A DNA stretch of 39,259 nt, taken from IMG/VR virus record IMGVR_UViG_3300032217_000432, positions 1 through 39,259 of that record, one strand, 5' to 3'. The position numbers and the translations under genes were made by a program. The stretch is from a virus. Under the pieces are notes generated by a model. It had not been told where the DNA came from and did not search any database. It saw only the letters and a program-made list of their open reading frames with translations. Below, piece by piece: positions 1 to 10,050 of the stretch (position 1 is the first letter of the stretch; each line of letters begins with the position of its first letter).

Positions 1-495
1 GGTTTAGGGTCGCTTCTTCCACTGCTGTTAATGATGCTTGCAGCTAACCAAAGTAAAGGTGGTAGTTCCCCCGCTTCTGCGGCCACTATCCCAGCTTTGA
101 CGGCAACCCAAACGCAGACTCCATATACAGCGCAGACTCAAGACCCTACATATCGTCCGGGTCAGGGTGGAATTAGTTACTTTAATCCTGTACAGTACAC
201 CCCTAAGATGGCCGCTGGTGGTATTGCTGGGCTTGGTGCAGCAAGTGGGCGGTTTTTAAAGGGCGCGGGGGATGGCGTATCTGACTCCATCCCAGCTACA
301 ATAGGGTCTAACCAACCAGCTAGATTAGCTCGTGGGGAGTTTGTCGTAGACGCTCGAACTGTATCGGAGTTAGGCAATGGATCTAGCGAAGCGGGTGCAG
401 ATAAGCTGCTCAAAATGATGGAGCGCGTACACCAAGCCCGTAAAAAAGCAGGTCGAGGCAAAGACTCCCACGCCGACCAGCACCTGCCAGCGTAA
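1..495 (+). CDS. Virion-associated protein, 5' end cut by window edge
   Basis: The reading frame is open from base 1, so the gene begins upstream of the window; the first ATG (31) lies inside a hydrophobic stretch (GLGSLLPLLLMMLAAN) and is probably not the start. The visible 165 residues are Ala/Gly/Thr/Gln-rich, then carry a segment (DSIPATIG ... ARLARGEFVVDARTV ... LGNGSSEAGADKLLKMMERV) that I recognise from hypothetical structural proteins near the tail and internal-virion genes of marine podovirus-like phages. The stop TAA is followed after 8 nt by the next late gene. It is probably a virion or tail-assembly component; the exact role is unknown. The call rests on remembered family resemblance and position. 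Confidence 0.6.
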   Translation, partial: GLGSLLPLLLMMLAANQSKGGSSPASAATIPALTATQTQTPYTAQTQDPTYRPGQGGISYFNPVQYTPKMAAGGIAGLGAASGRFLKGAGDGVSDSIPATIGSNQPARLARGEFVVDARTVSELGNGSSEAGADKLLKMMERVHQARKKAGRGKDSHADQHLPA

Positions 496-503
496 GGATT
501 ATC

Positions 504-1535
504 ATGGGTACAGATGTTGCAGCTACTGGCGGAACGGCGGGTTCATCACTCCCAGCAGTGGGAGGAACTTCTACGCAAGGGTTGGCTCCTTGGGCTGCGG
601 GGTACATCACCGACTACCTTGGTAAAGCGCAAGCTCTAGCCAACACACCATATCAGACGTACAAAGGCCCACTAACGGCTGGTGCGTCAGACCTACAAAC
701 TAAAGCGTTCCAAGGTATTGGTAATTTAAGTGTTCCTAATAACGGGATGTACACATCTGTCGGTGGTACGTTTGCTTCGCCCGGAACTATAACGGTTGGT
801 GGTGCTGACTACGGAGCAGGGGGCCAAGGGTCAAGTCAGGTTCAGCAGTACATGAACCCATACCTAGAGGCTGTCCTTAATCCACAGCTAGATGCGCTTC
901 GCCGACAGAATCAAATTGATCAAAATGTAATTGGGGCTAAGTTCGCTGGCTCAGGTGCTTTTGGTGGCGGTCGGCAGGCAATTGGTCAGGCTCAGTCCAA
1001 TGCGGAATTGGCTAGGAACCTAAACCAGACAGTTGGTAAAGGGTATGCAAGTGCCTTTGATGCAGCGCAGCAACAGTTCAATACTGAGCAGCAGCGCAAG
1101 ATTCAAGAAGCCCAGTTTGGCGCTGACTTTGGTTTGAAAGGGCTTGCAGCTAATCGAGCGTTATTAGAGCAAATGGCAGGTATGGGTGAGACCCAGCGTG
1201 GTATTACCTCTGAAGGGATTGCTGCGGACAAAGCTGAGTTTGAGAAACAGCGCGAATATCCATTCAAACAAATTCAGTTCCAACAGAACGCTTTGTCGGG
1301 CCTGCCAGCGGCTTCAGTCAGTAATACTCCAGCTCAACTAAGTGGGATTGCTCAACTACTTGCTTCCTTGGGTGGTGTTGATAAGCTGCTAGGGGTAACA
1401 GGGCAGGGTAGTCTGGCGGACATCTTTAAGTCATCAGGGCTTGGGGATTTGTTCAAGGGATTGTTTAATACTAGCGATACTGCGGCTACAGTTACTGGCA
1501 CTGGGGCTGGAACCGGGACTGGAGGTATTAAATGA
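504..1535 (+). CDS. Putative internal virion / structural protein (343 aa)
   Basis: A late-strand gene with ATG at 504 preceded by an AAGGA Shine-Dalgarno. The N-terminus is low in complexity and Gly/Ala/Thr-rich. The middle (YMNPYLEAVLNPQLDALRRQ, then GAFGGGRQAIGQAQSNAELAR) is helical and Gln-rich and looks like the pre-tail or ejection-type proteins of marine podovirus-like phages. A long Gln/Ala helix follows (QQFNTEQQRKIQEAQFGADF). There are no transmembrane segments or catalytic motifs. Its stop overlaps the next start (ATGA at 1532-1535), so translation is probably coupled. The function is inferred from composition and its place before the giant virion protein. Confidence 0.6.
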   Translation: MGTDVAATGGTAGSSLPAVGGTSTQGLAPWAAGYITDYLGKAQALANTPYQTYKGPLTAGASDLQTKAFQGIGNLSVPNNGMYTSVGGTFASPGTITVGGADYGAGGQGSSQVQQYMNPYLEAVLNPQLDALRRQNQIDQNVIGAKFAGSGAFGGGRQAIGQAQSNAELARNLNQTVGKGYASAFDAAQQQFNTEQQRKIQEAQFGADFGLKGLAANRALLEQMAGMGETQRGITSEGIAADKAEFEKQREYPFKQIQFQQNALSGLPAASVSNTPAQLSGIAQLLASLGGVDKLLGVTGQGSLADIFKSSGLGDLFKGLFNTSDTAATVTGTGAGTGTGGIK

Positions 1536-3088
1536 ACCTAATTCAAGTTCAAGACGATCTTCGTCAGTTACCTAACACACCCCAAACCCTCCAACTGTTG
1601 GCGCAGTATGCCAACGGTATGAACCCAACTGTGCCACCCTACGTGGCATTAGGAGAACTGCAATACCGCAATAAGCGGATGCAACAGTTAGCGCAACAAC
1701 AGCAAGCTGGTCAACAACCCCAAGGCACAGTTAACGACCAAGTTCAGCAGCAAGCAATGGCTATGGCTGCACCACAACAAGCTCAACAACCACAAGCTCA
1801 ACCTCAGCCCCAGCAGGCTGGTATAGCTGGCCTCCCTGTCCAAGACAACGTGACTAAGTTTGGCTCAGGTGGAATTATTGCCTTTAAAGGGGCTGGTGCA
1901 GTAAACGACGCTGTTGATGACGAAGATGACAGCGATGATGAAGCCACTACTGAGGAATACTTAAAGCCATCCAGAGAAGTACTTGCAAAACTAGAGGCGC
2001 AGGCGGAAAACCTTAGAAGGATAAAAGCGCCTAGCCCCGGTGAAAATCCGGAAGTAGCCCGTGCTCGCTTGGCAAAAGCAAACCCTGATTTGTTTGGGTC
2101 GTTGGTTAAACCAATCGGTGGAGATGTTGAAGCTAGGTTAACGGATCTGCAAAAAGCCCAAACAGCCGAGTATGCTAAGCAGCGCGAAGAAGCTCAGAAG
2201 GCAAAGCCGAGTCTGTTTCAACAGTTGGGTGAGGCTGCGATTGGTAGTCGTGGGCAGTATGGACGTAGTGCGCTAGCCAGTATCCTTGGGGGCTACTCAA
2301 GCATAGCTAACAAGCAAGAGCAGCAGGCACTTGAGCAAGAGCAAGGCTTGCGTATGAAAGAGCTTGGGTTACAGCAAGCTAAGATGGATGTGCTCAATAA
2401 GCTCGACGAAGCCCGACGCGCTCACGCTGAAGGTCGTTTTGATGATGAGCAGAAGTACCAAGTTGAAGCCGCCAAGATTGCTAACACCCACAACACGACC
2501 GTTGCTAACCTCCTCGGCAAATCGCTTACTGCTGCTGGCAGTCTTGCTGGTAGAGAAAGCTCGGCAAATATTGCCGCCGAAGCTAAAGTTAGAGCTGCTA
2601 AAGTTGCTGCAAGCAAAATCCCACGGACGACTGACGCACAAGATCAAATTGCAGCATTGATGGCTGACATCAAGGCAAAGAACCCAAGTATGTCCGACGT
2701 TGCAGCCAAAGCCGAGGCTATCCGTCAACTTAAAGTTGGACTGGCCTCTTCGGGTATTAGCGCTGGGGTTAAGGCAACTAGTGATGCAGTTGAAGCGCTT
2801 GGTAAGTTTGCCCTTCTTAACCAAAAGAAATGGAAAGAGTATTCGGCTAAGTTTGCAAACGAAGATGAAGCCAAGAAAGCTTATATTGCCGACTACAAAC
2901 GCGATGCGCTACCTCCAGAACTACTTCCTTCTACATTCCCCAGTAGACCTACGGCCCCTGCCGCCGCTCCTGCTGCTGGTGATATTAAGGCTAGACTAGA
3001 AGCCGCTGGTCAAACCTACGACCCAAGCAAATACGACTATAGAATATTGCCTGATGGCTCCGTTCAACAAAAGATTAAAGTTAAATAA
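1532..3088 (+). CDS. Gln/Ala-rich putative internal virion protein (518 aa)
   Basis: Starts inside the stop of the previous gene (ATGA overlap). Residues about 50-100 are a Gln/Pro-rich low-complexity tract with runs of QQ. A short Gly-rich segment (AGIAGL...FGSGGIIAFKGAG) resembles the corresponding part of the 1-495 protein, suggesting a shared assembly motif. An acidic patch follows (DDEDDSDDEA). The rest is predominantly helical and charged, and looks able to form coiled coils. It sits directly before the 2,228-residue virion protein with a 2-nt gap. I do not recognise a named family; ejection or internal-core protein is the likeliest role. Confidence 0.55.
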   Translation: MNLIQVQDDLRQLPNTPQTLQLLAQYANGMNPTVPPYVALGELQYRNKRMQQLAQQQQAGQQPQGTVNDQVQQQAMAMAAPQQAQQPQAQPQPQQAGIAGLPVQDNVTKFGSGGIIAFKGAGAVNDAVDDEDDSDDEATTEEYLKPSREVLAKLEAQAENLRRIKAPSPGENPEVARARLAKANPDLFGSLVKPIGGDVEARLTDLQKAQTAEYAKQREEAQKAKPSLFQQLGEAAIGSRGQYGRSALASILGGYSSIANKQEQQALEQEQGLRMKELGLQQAKMDVLNKLDEARRAHAEGRFDDEQKYQVEAAKIANTHNTTVANLLGKSLTAAGSLAGRESSANIAAEAKVRAAKVAASKIPRTTDAQDQIAALMADIKAKNPSMSDVAAKAEAIRQLKVGLASSGISAGVKATSDAVEALGKFALLNQKKWKEYSAKFANEDEAKKAYIADYKRDALPPELLPSTFPSRPTAPAAAPAAGDIKARLEAAGQTYDPSKYDYRILPDGSVQQKIKVK

Positions 3089-3090
3089 CT

Positions 3091-6000
3091 ATGGCGCTAG
3101 ACTCCGAATGGGAAACGATAGTCCCTAGTAGTAAAGTTGCGCCTGTTGAAGACACAGGCGGCTGGGAAACAATCATCCCTAAGAAAGCCGCCGCTCCTAC
3201 CCCTGCGCCTAAACCCGTAGCTACCCCTGCCCCTCAAGCAACGGAACAAGTTCCGTATGCAAACAGACTTCAGGCGTTAGACGACGCAGTAAATATGCTG
3301 GAGGAGAATGCTCCTCAGCAGGGAGTCCGAGATGCGTTTGCCAAAATAGGCATATCGTGGCCCGATATCATTAAGCACGGTCAGTCCCGTGGTAGTGAGT
3401 ACTTCAAACAGCAAGCTGTTCCTGCGGGTATCAAACCCCCGGCTCAGCCAATAACCGGTGAAATTACCCCGGCTGAAAAGACATACACCGAAGGTGTAGT
3501 TAACGTAGGCAAACGCGCCAAAGCTGGATTGCGTGAGGCTACTACTGCATCCTTGTTTCAAGCTGGGGCACTTAAACCTGATCAAGCCGCCAGAGTATTA
3601 GCCCAATCTGCACGTGATCGTGCTGCGGCTGCGCCTTCGGATGACATCCAAGAAGGCATGATGAAGATTGGTAGCGCCGAGACTTTTGGCGATGCTGCAT
3701 ACCAATTAGCTGCAAACCCCCGAGCTACTTTTACGATGCTTGTAGATTCGTTAGCGGTCTCACTGCCGATGATGGCTCCCGCCCTAGCACTTGGCCCCGC
3801 TGGTGCAGTAGCTAGAGGTGCTACTGCTGGTATAGGTTCTGGGGGCCTTGAGTATGGATCGGCTATGGCCGACGTGCTCCAAGAAAAAAAGGTGAACTTA
3901 CTAGACCCTGTTGCTATAGAGAAGGCACTACGCGACCCCAAAATAATGGCCGAAATAAAGGAAGTAGGGGCCAAACGTGGGTTGATTGTTGGTGGGTTTG
4001 ATGCACTTACGGCTGGACTGGCTGGGCGTTTTATGCGCCCCGCGAAAGAGCTAATTAGAGCTGGGCAATTAACTGGGTCCGCTGCGCGTAATGCGACGGT
4101 GTCGGCTTGGGCTAAAGAACTGGGTGTACAAATAGCTGGTGGTGCCGGTGGTGAAGCTGCGGCTCAAAAGGCTACAAAAGGAGAAATTAATAAACCAGCG
4201 GATGTTTTGCTGGAAGGACTTGCTGAAGGGATAAGCTCTCCACTAGAAGTTAGATCCGCACTGCGCGAAGCTAAAAAACTTCAAGCTGGGCGAGTGCCGG
4301 GGATTACACCCCCTGCTGCCCCTACCGAACCTACCGAACCCACAATCGGTGAAGGATGGGAAACGATTGTCCCCGCTGGGCGTAAAGAACCTGTATTCAG
4401 GGAAGAGGGTGCGCCACCGCCCCCTCCGCCACCAGCACCGTCAAGAGATATTGAAGCTGAAGCCGCTCGGCTAAACAAGATGGGCATTCCGATGTCGGAA
4501 GCTCGTCGCATTGCTGAGTCGGTCGGCAGAACTCCTGAGAATGCACTGCCCCCGGTAGACACATGGCCCGACGCTGCGGTGCGTGCTACGTTGGAGTTCC
4601 AACTAAACAAACCGGAAGAAGACCGTAATGTAGAGTTAGTCAATCTACTGGAGGCAGAAGTTGCTAAGCGGGGCCCAGTCTCTGAAGCCCAGAAACGGAT
4701 TGCCGATGTTGCAGATGAGTTCATTGCTGCCGGTGTGCCACCACTCGAAGCTCGCCAACGGGCAGAAGCGCAGATAAAAGAGCAAGACGAAGCCGACGCG
4801 CTTGCTGAAGCGGAAGCTGCCAAAGTTGAAACACCAGCAACTAAACCCCCAAAAAGACGTAGCGCATTTAAATCATCAGAAGATTATCAAGTTGATACAG
4901 AAGACAACGGAACTTTCCCGGTAAGAGTTGCACGGCTTCCTGACGGAGGTGCGCTTATTATTGCCCCCGATGAAGCCCCTAGAGAATTTAAGCCTGAGTT
5001 TGCGAAAGACAAATCTGACGCAGAGTTGTTGGCGTATTCTTTTGAGCCGCTTGGGTATAGAGGGCATTCTTTAGTTGGAGCAGGAGAACAACGTGATACA
5101 GGAACTGTCGTTACCCCAAGTGGAGAGGGCGTTGGCGTGGCTGGCGTCTCCGATACAGGAGTCCCCCCCGGAGGACCTAGTGGAGCTGAGCCAAGCGGAG
5201 TGGTACCTACTTCAGAAGATGCTGGACAGCCTCCTGCTGGAGAAGCAACAGAGCCCACTACACTAGAAGAACCCGTTACTCCTAAGGAAGAAGCTAAAAC
5301 TGAAACCCCCTTTACGTTTTTTAAATCTTTGCTAGGGGCAGATGGAAATGTAACGTCATACAAGCCAACTAAAGATGAACCGTGGCGGTTTACTAAACAA
5401 GCCGTGGGGCAAATAGTTACATTTAAAGATAGTGGAACCGGCAAAACTCACACCGGTACTATTACTGAAATAGAGCAGCTTAGGCTTCCCGGTGCAAGAG
5501 GGACAACGGAACTACTAAAAATAACTGATAATGACCCCGCGTCTGCCCAAGATAATGACGGTAATCCTGTACCTGAACAATGGACTTTGGGTAACGATGA
5601 AATCCTAGATGTAAAAGAAGCCCCCAAAAAACGGGGTCGGCCACCGCTGACTGAAGAGCAAAGAAAGGCTAAAGCTGCAACTCAACAACCTGCGGGCAAA
5701 CGTGGGCGCAAGCCGCTGACTGAAGAAGAGAAAGCGGAAAAGAAAAAACAAAACGCCCCCGAACGGGCTACGCTTGCTCAAATAGTTCGTGCCGTTGATA
5801 AGCTGACTGAGCGGGTAAAGGCCGCGCTTACTCCCGTAAATGAAGATGCGTTTGAGACCGACGAAGAAGTAGCTCAGGCTGAGGAAGATAAACGGGTAGA
5901 AAGAAAAGACGTTATCCGTGAACTACTAAAGCACGAAGCCAACCCAATCGTTCGTGGCCGACCGCTTCACAAGCGGATTAAAGACCTGCTCAACAGCCCC

Positions 6001-9000
6001 GGCATTACTGAGCAGGAGAAGGCTGACATTAAGAAGGGGATGGAGCTTGTCAGCAAAGTAAACCTGCGGGAAGAAACGCTACCCTCGTCTAGGGAAGTTT
6101 CGGTTTCTGGTAGGTTAGATCTTCGCTCGAAGAAACTATTTCTAGATTCTTTATCCGACCCAGCTTACTACGCTTTTGATAACGGCGTAGAAGCAATTAA
6201 CTACATTATTAAAACCGGCAACAAGAAACAAAAAGCTCTTGCTCGCCGACTGCGTAATTATGTAGGTGACGTAAAGATTGTTGTCCTTGATGGGGATGAC
6301 CCCGTCCCTACGCAACTCCTTAGCAAGCGTAATGCTGACGCTTGGGACCGCTCCCGTGCTTTGTACATTGAGAACTACACGACTGGGGAGAAAGTAATCT
6401 TCCTACGGGGTTCCTCTTACGAAGAAAGTTCTAGAGGTATCAACGCCGTTACTGTGCTCCATGAGCTATTCCATGCGGCCACCAACAAAAAAATTATGTT
6501 GGCCCGGCGCTATATTGAGAAGGGGATACACCACAGTTCAGAGCTGGTAAAAGCGTACAAGCGGTTGCGGCGAGTAATGGCTCGGGCTAATGACCACTAC
6601 AACGCGCTGGGAGATGCAAGGAAGTTAACTCCTCACATTTACTCTTTGGCGCAAGACGGGGAAATATTCCAAGACTCCCGCGAGTTCGTTGCATACGGGC
6701 TAACCGACGAAGAGATGCAGGACTTCCTAATGCAGGCTGAGGGGGAGGCAAAACGCCCCGCGTGGACCGACTTTGTTATCAGTTTGCGGAATATGTTTGG
6801 TATTCCTTCGGAGGAAACAAACGCTCTGTCTGACCTTCTTCTAGTCGCCGACTCCCTCCTGATAGCTACCGATCCCGGTGCCACTCAACTTGGTGGTACG
6901 CAAGTATCCGCCCAAGCCAAGCGAAGTGCTGAAGAGATTGATGCTGCGGTTAAGGAAGCGGAGGAAAAGCTGCGGCTATCTAAGCTTGGAGAAGAAGCTA
7001 ATGCAGTAAAGTTAATGCAGCTTGCTACCGACCCTGAAAAAATGCTCGATGTGTTTGTTGGGCTGTGGGAAGGAGCGAAAGATGCCAAACGTGAAGTTTT
7101 AGTTCGCCTACCTACGTTTGATTTCTTGGCTAAGTGGATGGGCAAAGACGTGCCCATGCTCAACGATATGCGCAAGAATCTTCAGCAAATGACGGGGATG
7201 GCGGAGGAGTTTAGAAAAGGCGCATCAGAAATGGTTGCGATCCTACAAAATACATTCAAGGCCGAGCCAGACCAGAGAAGTAAAGTTGGAGATTTAGCAC
7301 TAAAGAGTACGTTGGCACGTATCGACCCATCCATTGTTGCAGCGCAAGAACGCTCACCCACACTTGATGCAGCTTATAGGGCACTAAGCCCCGCTGGTAA
7401 AGAAGCATACAAACTAATGCGGGAGTATTACGAACGGATACATGATTTGTACCGTTTGCTGCTTGATGATCAAGTTAATAACCTAGTAGGTATAAGTGAC
7501 GAAGCAAAAGCCAAATTGATGGCTATGATTCGACTTACTTACGAAGGTAAAGAATCAATTAGACCTTTCTTTCCATTGGTTCGTCGCGGAGACTTTTGGG
7601 TGTCTGTTGGCAGGGGGCCAGATAGAGAGTTCTACATGTTTAAATCTAAAACAAAACGCGATGCGTTTCAAAAACAGTTAAAGAGAGTAAACCCAAATAG
7701 TACAATTGGGTCTGGGAACTCAATAGATAAAAAGTTGCGCGATGAATCCTACAATTCAAGCGCTATGCTCAAAGAGTTGTTTGAAGCAATTGATAAGCAG
7801 GACTTGACCGAGCCTGACGTTAAGGAAGGACTGAAGGACGCTGTATATCAGATCTACTTGCAAACCATGCCTGAGCAATCTTTCCGTAAGATGTTCAAGC
7901 ATCGTGAAGATATTACCGGCTTCAGTACCGACTTGATTAGGAACACGGCTACCACTGCATCAAAAATGGCGTTGCAACTTGCTCGTCTTAAATATGCTCC
8001 GATTCTACGTAATGACTTAATTGCGGCTAAATCTTTACTGGCGGACCGCCCAGAGCTAACTCCTATCGTCAACGAAGCTAGCCGTAGGGTTGAGTCGGCT
8101 TTGTCCGGACGTCAAGATGGAATTTGGGAAGCTGCGGCAGGTGTTGCCAATAAAATTTCTTACGTTTGGTATCTATCTAGCTTCTCAACAGCACTGATAC
8201 AACCGTTTAGTCCAATTATTTCTGGTATACCGGTGCTTGGCGCTAGCCACGGGAATGTGACTGGGGCTGCGCTAGAACTTGGTAGAGCTATGACGTTCAT
8301 CAACCAGTACGGGATTACCCGACGTAATCTTGATGGAAGTCTTTCTTATCGTCCGCCAAGCCTAGCCAACAATACCAAACTACCTGCGGATGAACGTGAA
8401 GCAATCCGCCAAATGACCTCGCGGGGTGTACAAGATTCTACGTACACTTCTTTGGTTTATGGATATTCTAGTTCGCCCAGCGTTGATTTAGACAGTGTGT
8501 CTACTAAAGTTAAAGGCGGGATCAATTTGCTAGTCGGCGGGTTGATGCACCATACCGAACGGCTTTCGCGTGAGGCTTTGTACCTTGCCTCCTATCGATT
8601 GGGTCGGCAACGTGGGCTTACTCTTGATGAGGCAATTGACCAAGCAGTCTCGGACGTAAACGAAGCGCTTGGTGACTACAACATTGAAAACCGCCCACGG
8701 TGGATGCAAAAGGGGCTTGGAAGAATTGCCTTCCAGTTCAAGATGTACCCACTGCAAATGGTCTTACTCGCGTTAACTAGCTTTAAGCAGATGCTGCCTT
8801 TCTTAAATGCGGAAGGTAAAAAGGAAGCCGCAACCAAGTTCTTTGGACTTATGGCTACTTCTGCCGTAATGGGTGGGGCGTCTAACATGCTTCTTTTTAG
8901 CCCCATCATGGGGCTGCTTGGTTGGGCATGGAAGCAGATGGGTGACGACGGTGACTTACCTGACGAACTGAAGGATAAAGACTTTTCACTTTGGTTCCGT

Positions 9001-9777
9001 ACTGTATGTTTGCCTGAAGTTTTTGGGCATATATCCGTTGGAGGTGTGAGCTTAGCCGACATTATCGACCGAGGATTGATTAACGCCCTTACTGGTGAAG
9101 ATATTGGATCGCGTATTGGCTTAGATGACTTTTTAGGTCACGCCCCAAAAGAACTGAAAACAGCGCGTGAAAATGCAATTGCTTTTGTAATTGATTACTT
9201 TGGAGGCCCATCGCTTAGTTTAGGTCTATCCATAGCTGACGCGATTGAAGCATTTAGGCAAGGGGATATTCAAAAAGGGATTGAAAAATTAAATCCTTCT
9301 TTTACACGAAACGTTTTAATTGCGTATCGATACGCTACTGAAGGAGTTAAAAGCTCCCGTGGGTCTGTGCTTGTCCCTAAAGAAGCGTTAACCAACGGCG
9401 AATTGTTTGGTCAGGCTATTGGGTTCCGCCCCGACCGTGTTGCTGCTGCTCAAGCTGCTGCGTTTAAACTGACTGGGATAGAACAGCGAGTGCAGAACGA
9501 ACGCGCCCGCTTGCTTACGCGCTTAAACAATGCGCACAAAGACGCGCAAAAGACCAACAACTACAGCCGGTTTGACGCAATAATTGCTGACGAACTCCCC
9601 AAGTTCAACAGCAAAAACCCCGAGAACGCTATTGATTCAGATGACATTTACAACTCAATCCTTAAACGGGCTGAGCTACAAGCATCTGAGCGTGCTGGTG
9701 TTGCGCTTACTGAGAAAAACGCTAGAGTGATGCGCGATGCGCTCGACAACCTAGAAAAGACACTCGAACGTAAATAA
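3091..9777 (+). CDS. Giant polyvalent virion protein with HExxH and PLxRFG-like motifs (2,228 aa)
   Basis: Probably an injected internal-virion 'polyvalent' protein. Visible parts in order: three copies of a (G/E)WETI(V/I)P motif near residues 6, 24 and 422; hydrophobic helical segments around residues 210-260 (SLPMMAPALALGPAGAVA); a poly-Pro stretch; Glu/Ala-rich helices; two AT-hook-like motifs (RGRPPL near 848, RGRKPL near 871); a zinc-metallopeptidase signature HELFH at about 1124-1128 (VLHELFHA); and FFPLVRRGDFWVSV near residue 1490, a close variant of the PLxRFG motif of large polyvalent proteins. The C-terminal third is helical with further hydrophobic stretches around 1690 and 1910. 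Such proteins in podoviruses are ejected with the DNA and may cut or modify host targets. It is the last late gene before the convergent terminator. Family-level call is firm; individual activities are inferred. Confidence 0.7.
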   Translation: MALDSEWETIVPSSKVAPVEDTGGWETIIPKKAAAPTPAPKPVATPAPQATEQVPYANRLQALDDAVNMLEENAPQQGVRDAFAKIGISWPDIIKHGQSRGSEYFKQQAVPAGIKPPAQPITGEITPAEKTYTEGVVNVGKRAKAGLREATTASLFQAGALKPDQAARVLAQSARDRAAAAPSDDIQEGMMKIGSAETFGDAAYQLAANPRATFTMLVDSLAVSLPMMAPALALGPAGAVARGATAGIGSGGLEYGSAMADVLQEKKVNLLDPVAIEKALRDPKIMAEIKEVGAKRGLIVGGFDALTAGLAGRFMRPAKELIRAGQLTGSAARNATVSAWAKELGVQIAGGAGGEAAAQKATKGEINKPADVLLEGLAEGISSPLEVRSALREAKKLQAGRVPGITPPAAPTEPTEPTIGEGWETIVPAGRKEPVFREEGAPPPPPPPAPSRDIEAEAARLNKMGIPMSEARRIAESVGRTPENALPPVDTWPDAAVRATLEFQLNKPEEDRNVELVNLLEAEVAKRGPVSEAQKRIADVADEFIAAGVPPLEARQRAEAQIKEQDEADALAEAEAAKVETPATKPPKRRSAFKSSEDYQVDTEDNGTFPVRVARLPDGGALIIAPDEAPREFKPEFAKDKSDAELLAYSFEPLGYRGHSLVGAGEQRDTGTVVTPSGEGVGVAGVSDTGVPPGGPSGAEPSGVVPTSEDAGQPPAGEATEPTTLEEPVTPKEEAKTETPFTFFKSLLGADGNVTSYKPTKDEPWRFTKQAVGQIVTFKDSGTGKTHTGTITEIEQLRLPGARGTTELLKITDNDPASAQDNDGNPVPEQWTLGNDEILDVKEAPKKRGRPPLTEEQRKAKAATQQPAGKRGRKPLTEEEKAEKKKQNAPERATLAQIVRAVDKLTERVKAALTPVNEDAFETDEEVAQAEEDKRVERKDVIRELLKHEANPIVRGRPLHKRIKDLLNSPGITEQEKADIKKGMELVSKVNLREETLPSSREVSVSGRLDLRSKKLFLDSLSDPAYYAFDNGVEAINYIIKTGNKKQKALARRLRNYVGDVKIVVLDGDDPVPTQLLSKRNADAWDRSRALYIENYTTGEKVIFLRGSSYEESSRGINAVTVLHELFHAATNKKIMLARRYIEKGIHHSSELVKAYKRLRRVMARANDHYNALGDARKLTPHIYSLAQDGEIFQDSREFVAYGLTDEEMQDFLMQAEGEAKRPAWTDFVISLRNMFGIPSEETNALSDLLLVADSLLIATDPGATQLGGTQVSAQAKRSAEEIDAAVKEAEEKLRLSKLGEEANAVKLMQLATDPEKMLDVFVGLWEGAKDAKREVLVRLPTFDFLAKWMGKDVPMLNDMRKNLQQMTGMAEEFRKGASEMVAILQNTFKAEPDQRSKVGDLALKSTLARIDPSIVAAQERSPTLDAAYRALSPAGKEAYKLMREYYERIHDLYRLLLDDQVNNLVGISDEAKAKLMAMIRLTYEGKESIRPFFPLVRRGDFWVSVGRGPDREFYMFKSKTKRDAFQKQLKRVNPNSTIGSGNSIDKKLRDESYNSSAMLKELFEAIDKQDLTEPDVKEGLKDAVYQIYLQTMPEQSFRKMFKHREDITGFSTDLIRNTATTASKMALQLARLKYAPILRNDLIAAKSLLADRPELTPIVNEASRRVESALSGRQDGIWEAAAGVANKISYVWYLSSFSTALIQPFSPIISGIPVLGASHGNVTGAALELGRAMTFINQYGITRRNLDGSLSYRPPSLANNTKLPADEREAIRQMTSRGVQDSTYTSLVYGYSSSPSVDLDSVSTKVKGGINLLVGGLMHHTERLSREALYLASYRLGRQRGLTLDEAIDQAVSDVNEALGDYNIENRPRWMQKGLGRIAFQFKMYPLQMVLLALTSFKQMLPFLNAEGKKEAATKFFGLMATSAVMGGASNMLLFSPIMGLLGWAWKQMGDDGDLPDELKDKDFSLWFRTVCLPEVFGHISVGGVSLADIIDRGLINALTGEDIGSRIGLDDFLGHAPKELKTARENAIAFVIDYFGGPSLSLGLSIADAIEAFRQGDIQKGIEKLNPSFTRNVLIAYRYATEGVKSSRGSVLVPKEALTNGELFGQAIGFRPDRVAAAQAAAFKLTGIEQRVQNERARLLTRLNNAHKDAQKTNNYSRFDAIIADELPKFNSKNPENAIDSDDIYNSILKRAELQASERAGVALTEKNARVMRDALDNLEKTLERK

Positions 9778-9803
9778 AAAAACTCCCGGTCCAGCCGGGA
9801 GTT
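9771..9803 (-). terminator. Intrinsic terminator of the leftward gene block
   Basis: A perfect 9-bp stem (9781-9789 with 9795-9803, AACTCCCGG/CCGGGAGTT) with a 5-nt loop. Read on the minus strand it is followed at once by a T-rich tail (TTTTTATTTA, 9780-9771). The tail overlaps the stop codon of the convergent + gene. On the + strand no T tract follows, so it acts mainly on the minus-strand operon, though the hairpin may also slow late transcripts. Confidence 0.85.
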
Positions 9804-9852
9804 GAAGGTGGCACACCCCACCGAGGAGAGCACACAAGCACCGAAAAACCAA

Positions 9853-10050
9853 TCATACCACGCGCCAGACCCGCAGCCCCTTCACACCTTCGTTGATAAC
9901 TAATTTAGTTATCACATCTATTTTGTAGGGCTTAAAGTGTGCCTCAATTAAAGCGCGTGCGGCGGCGTGGTTAATACACGGTACAAAAAAAGATGTTCCG
10001 GGCCTAAACTTAGCCCAGTTAATCCTGTACAGAACTGTCTCTATCTCCAT
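9853..10050 (-). CDS. Small conserved phage protein (65 aa)
   Basis: The last gene of the leftward block, ending about 50 nt before the terminator. The ATG lies inside the 3' end of the primase-helicase gene (32-nt overlap, different frame), so it is probably translationally coupled. The sequence (FRPGTSFFVPCINHAAARALIEAHFKPYKIDV...GVKGLRVWRVV) is balanced, soluble and codon-like. It resembles short hypothetical proteins that follow replication genes in related phages. No catalytic motif is visible and the function is unknown. Confidence 0.6.
   Translation of the reverse strand: MEIETVLYRINWAKFRPGTSFFVPCINHAAARALIEAHFKPYKIDVITKLVINEGVKGLRVWRVV

Noticed and set aside
3277-9062. Several long antisense open frames opposite the giant virion gene
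   Set aside because: They have no ribosome sites, carry Ser/Arg/Leu-rich shadow composition and lie against a continuous, motif-bearing + gene.
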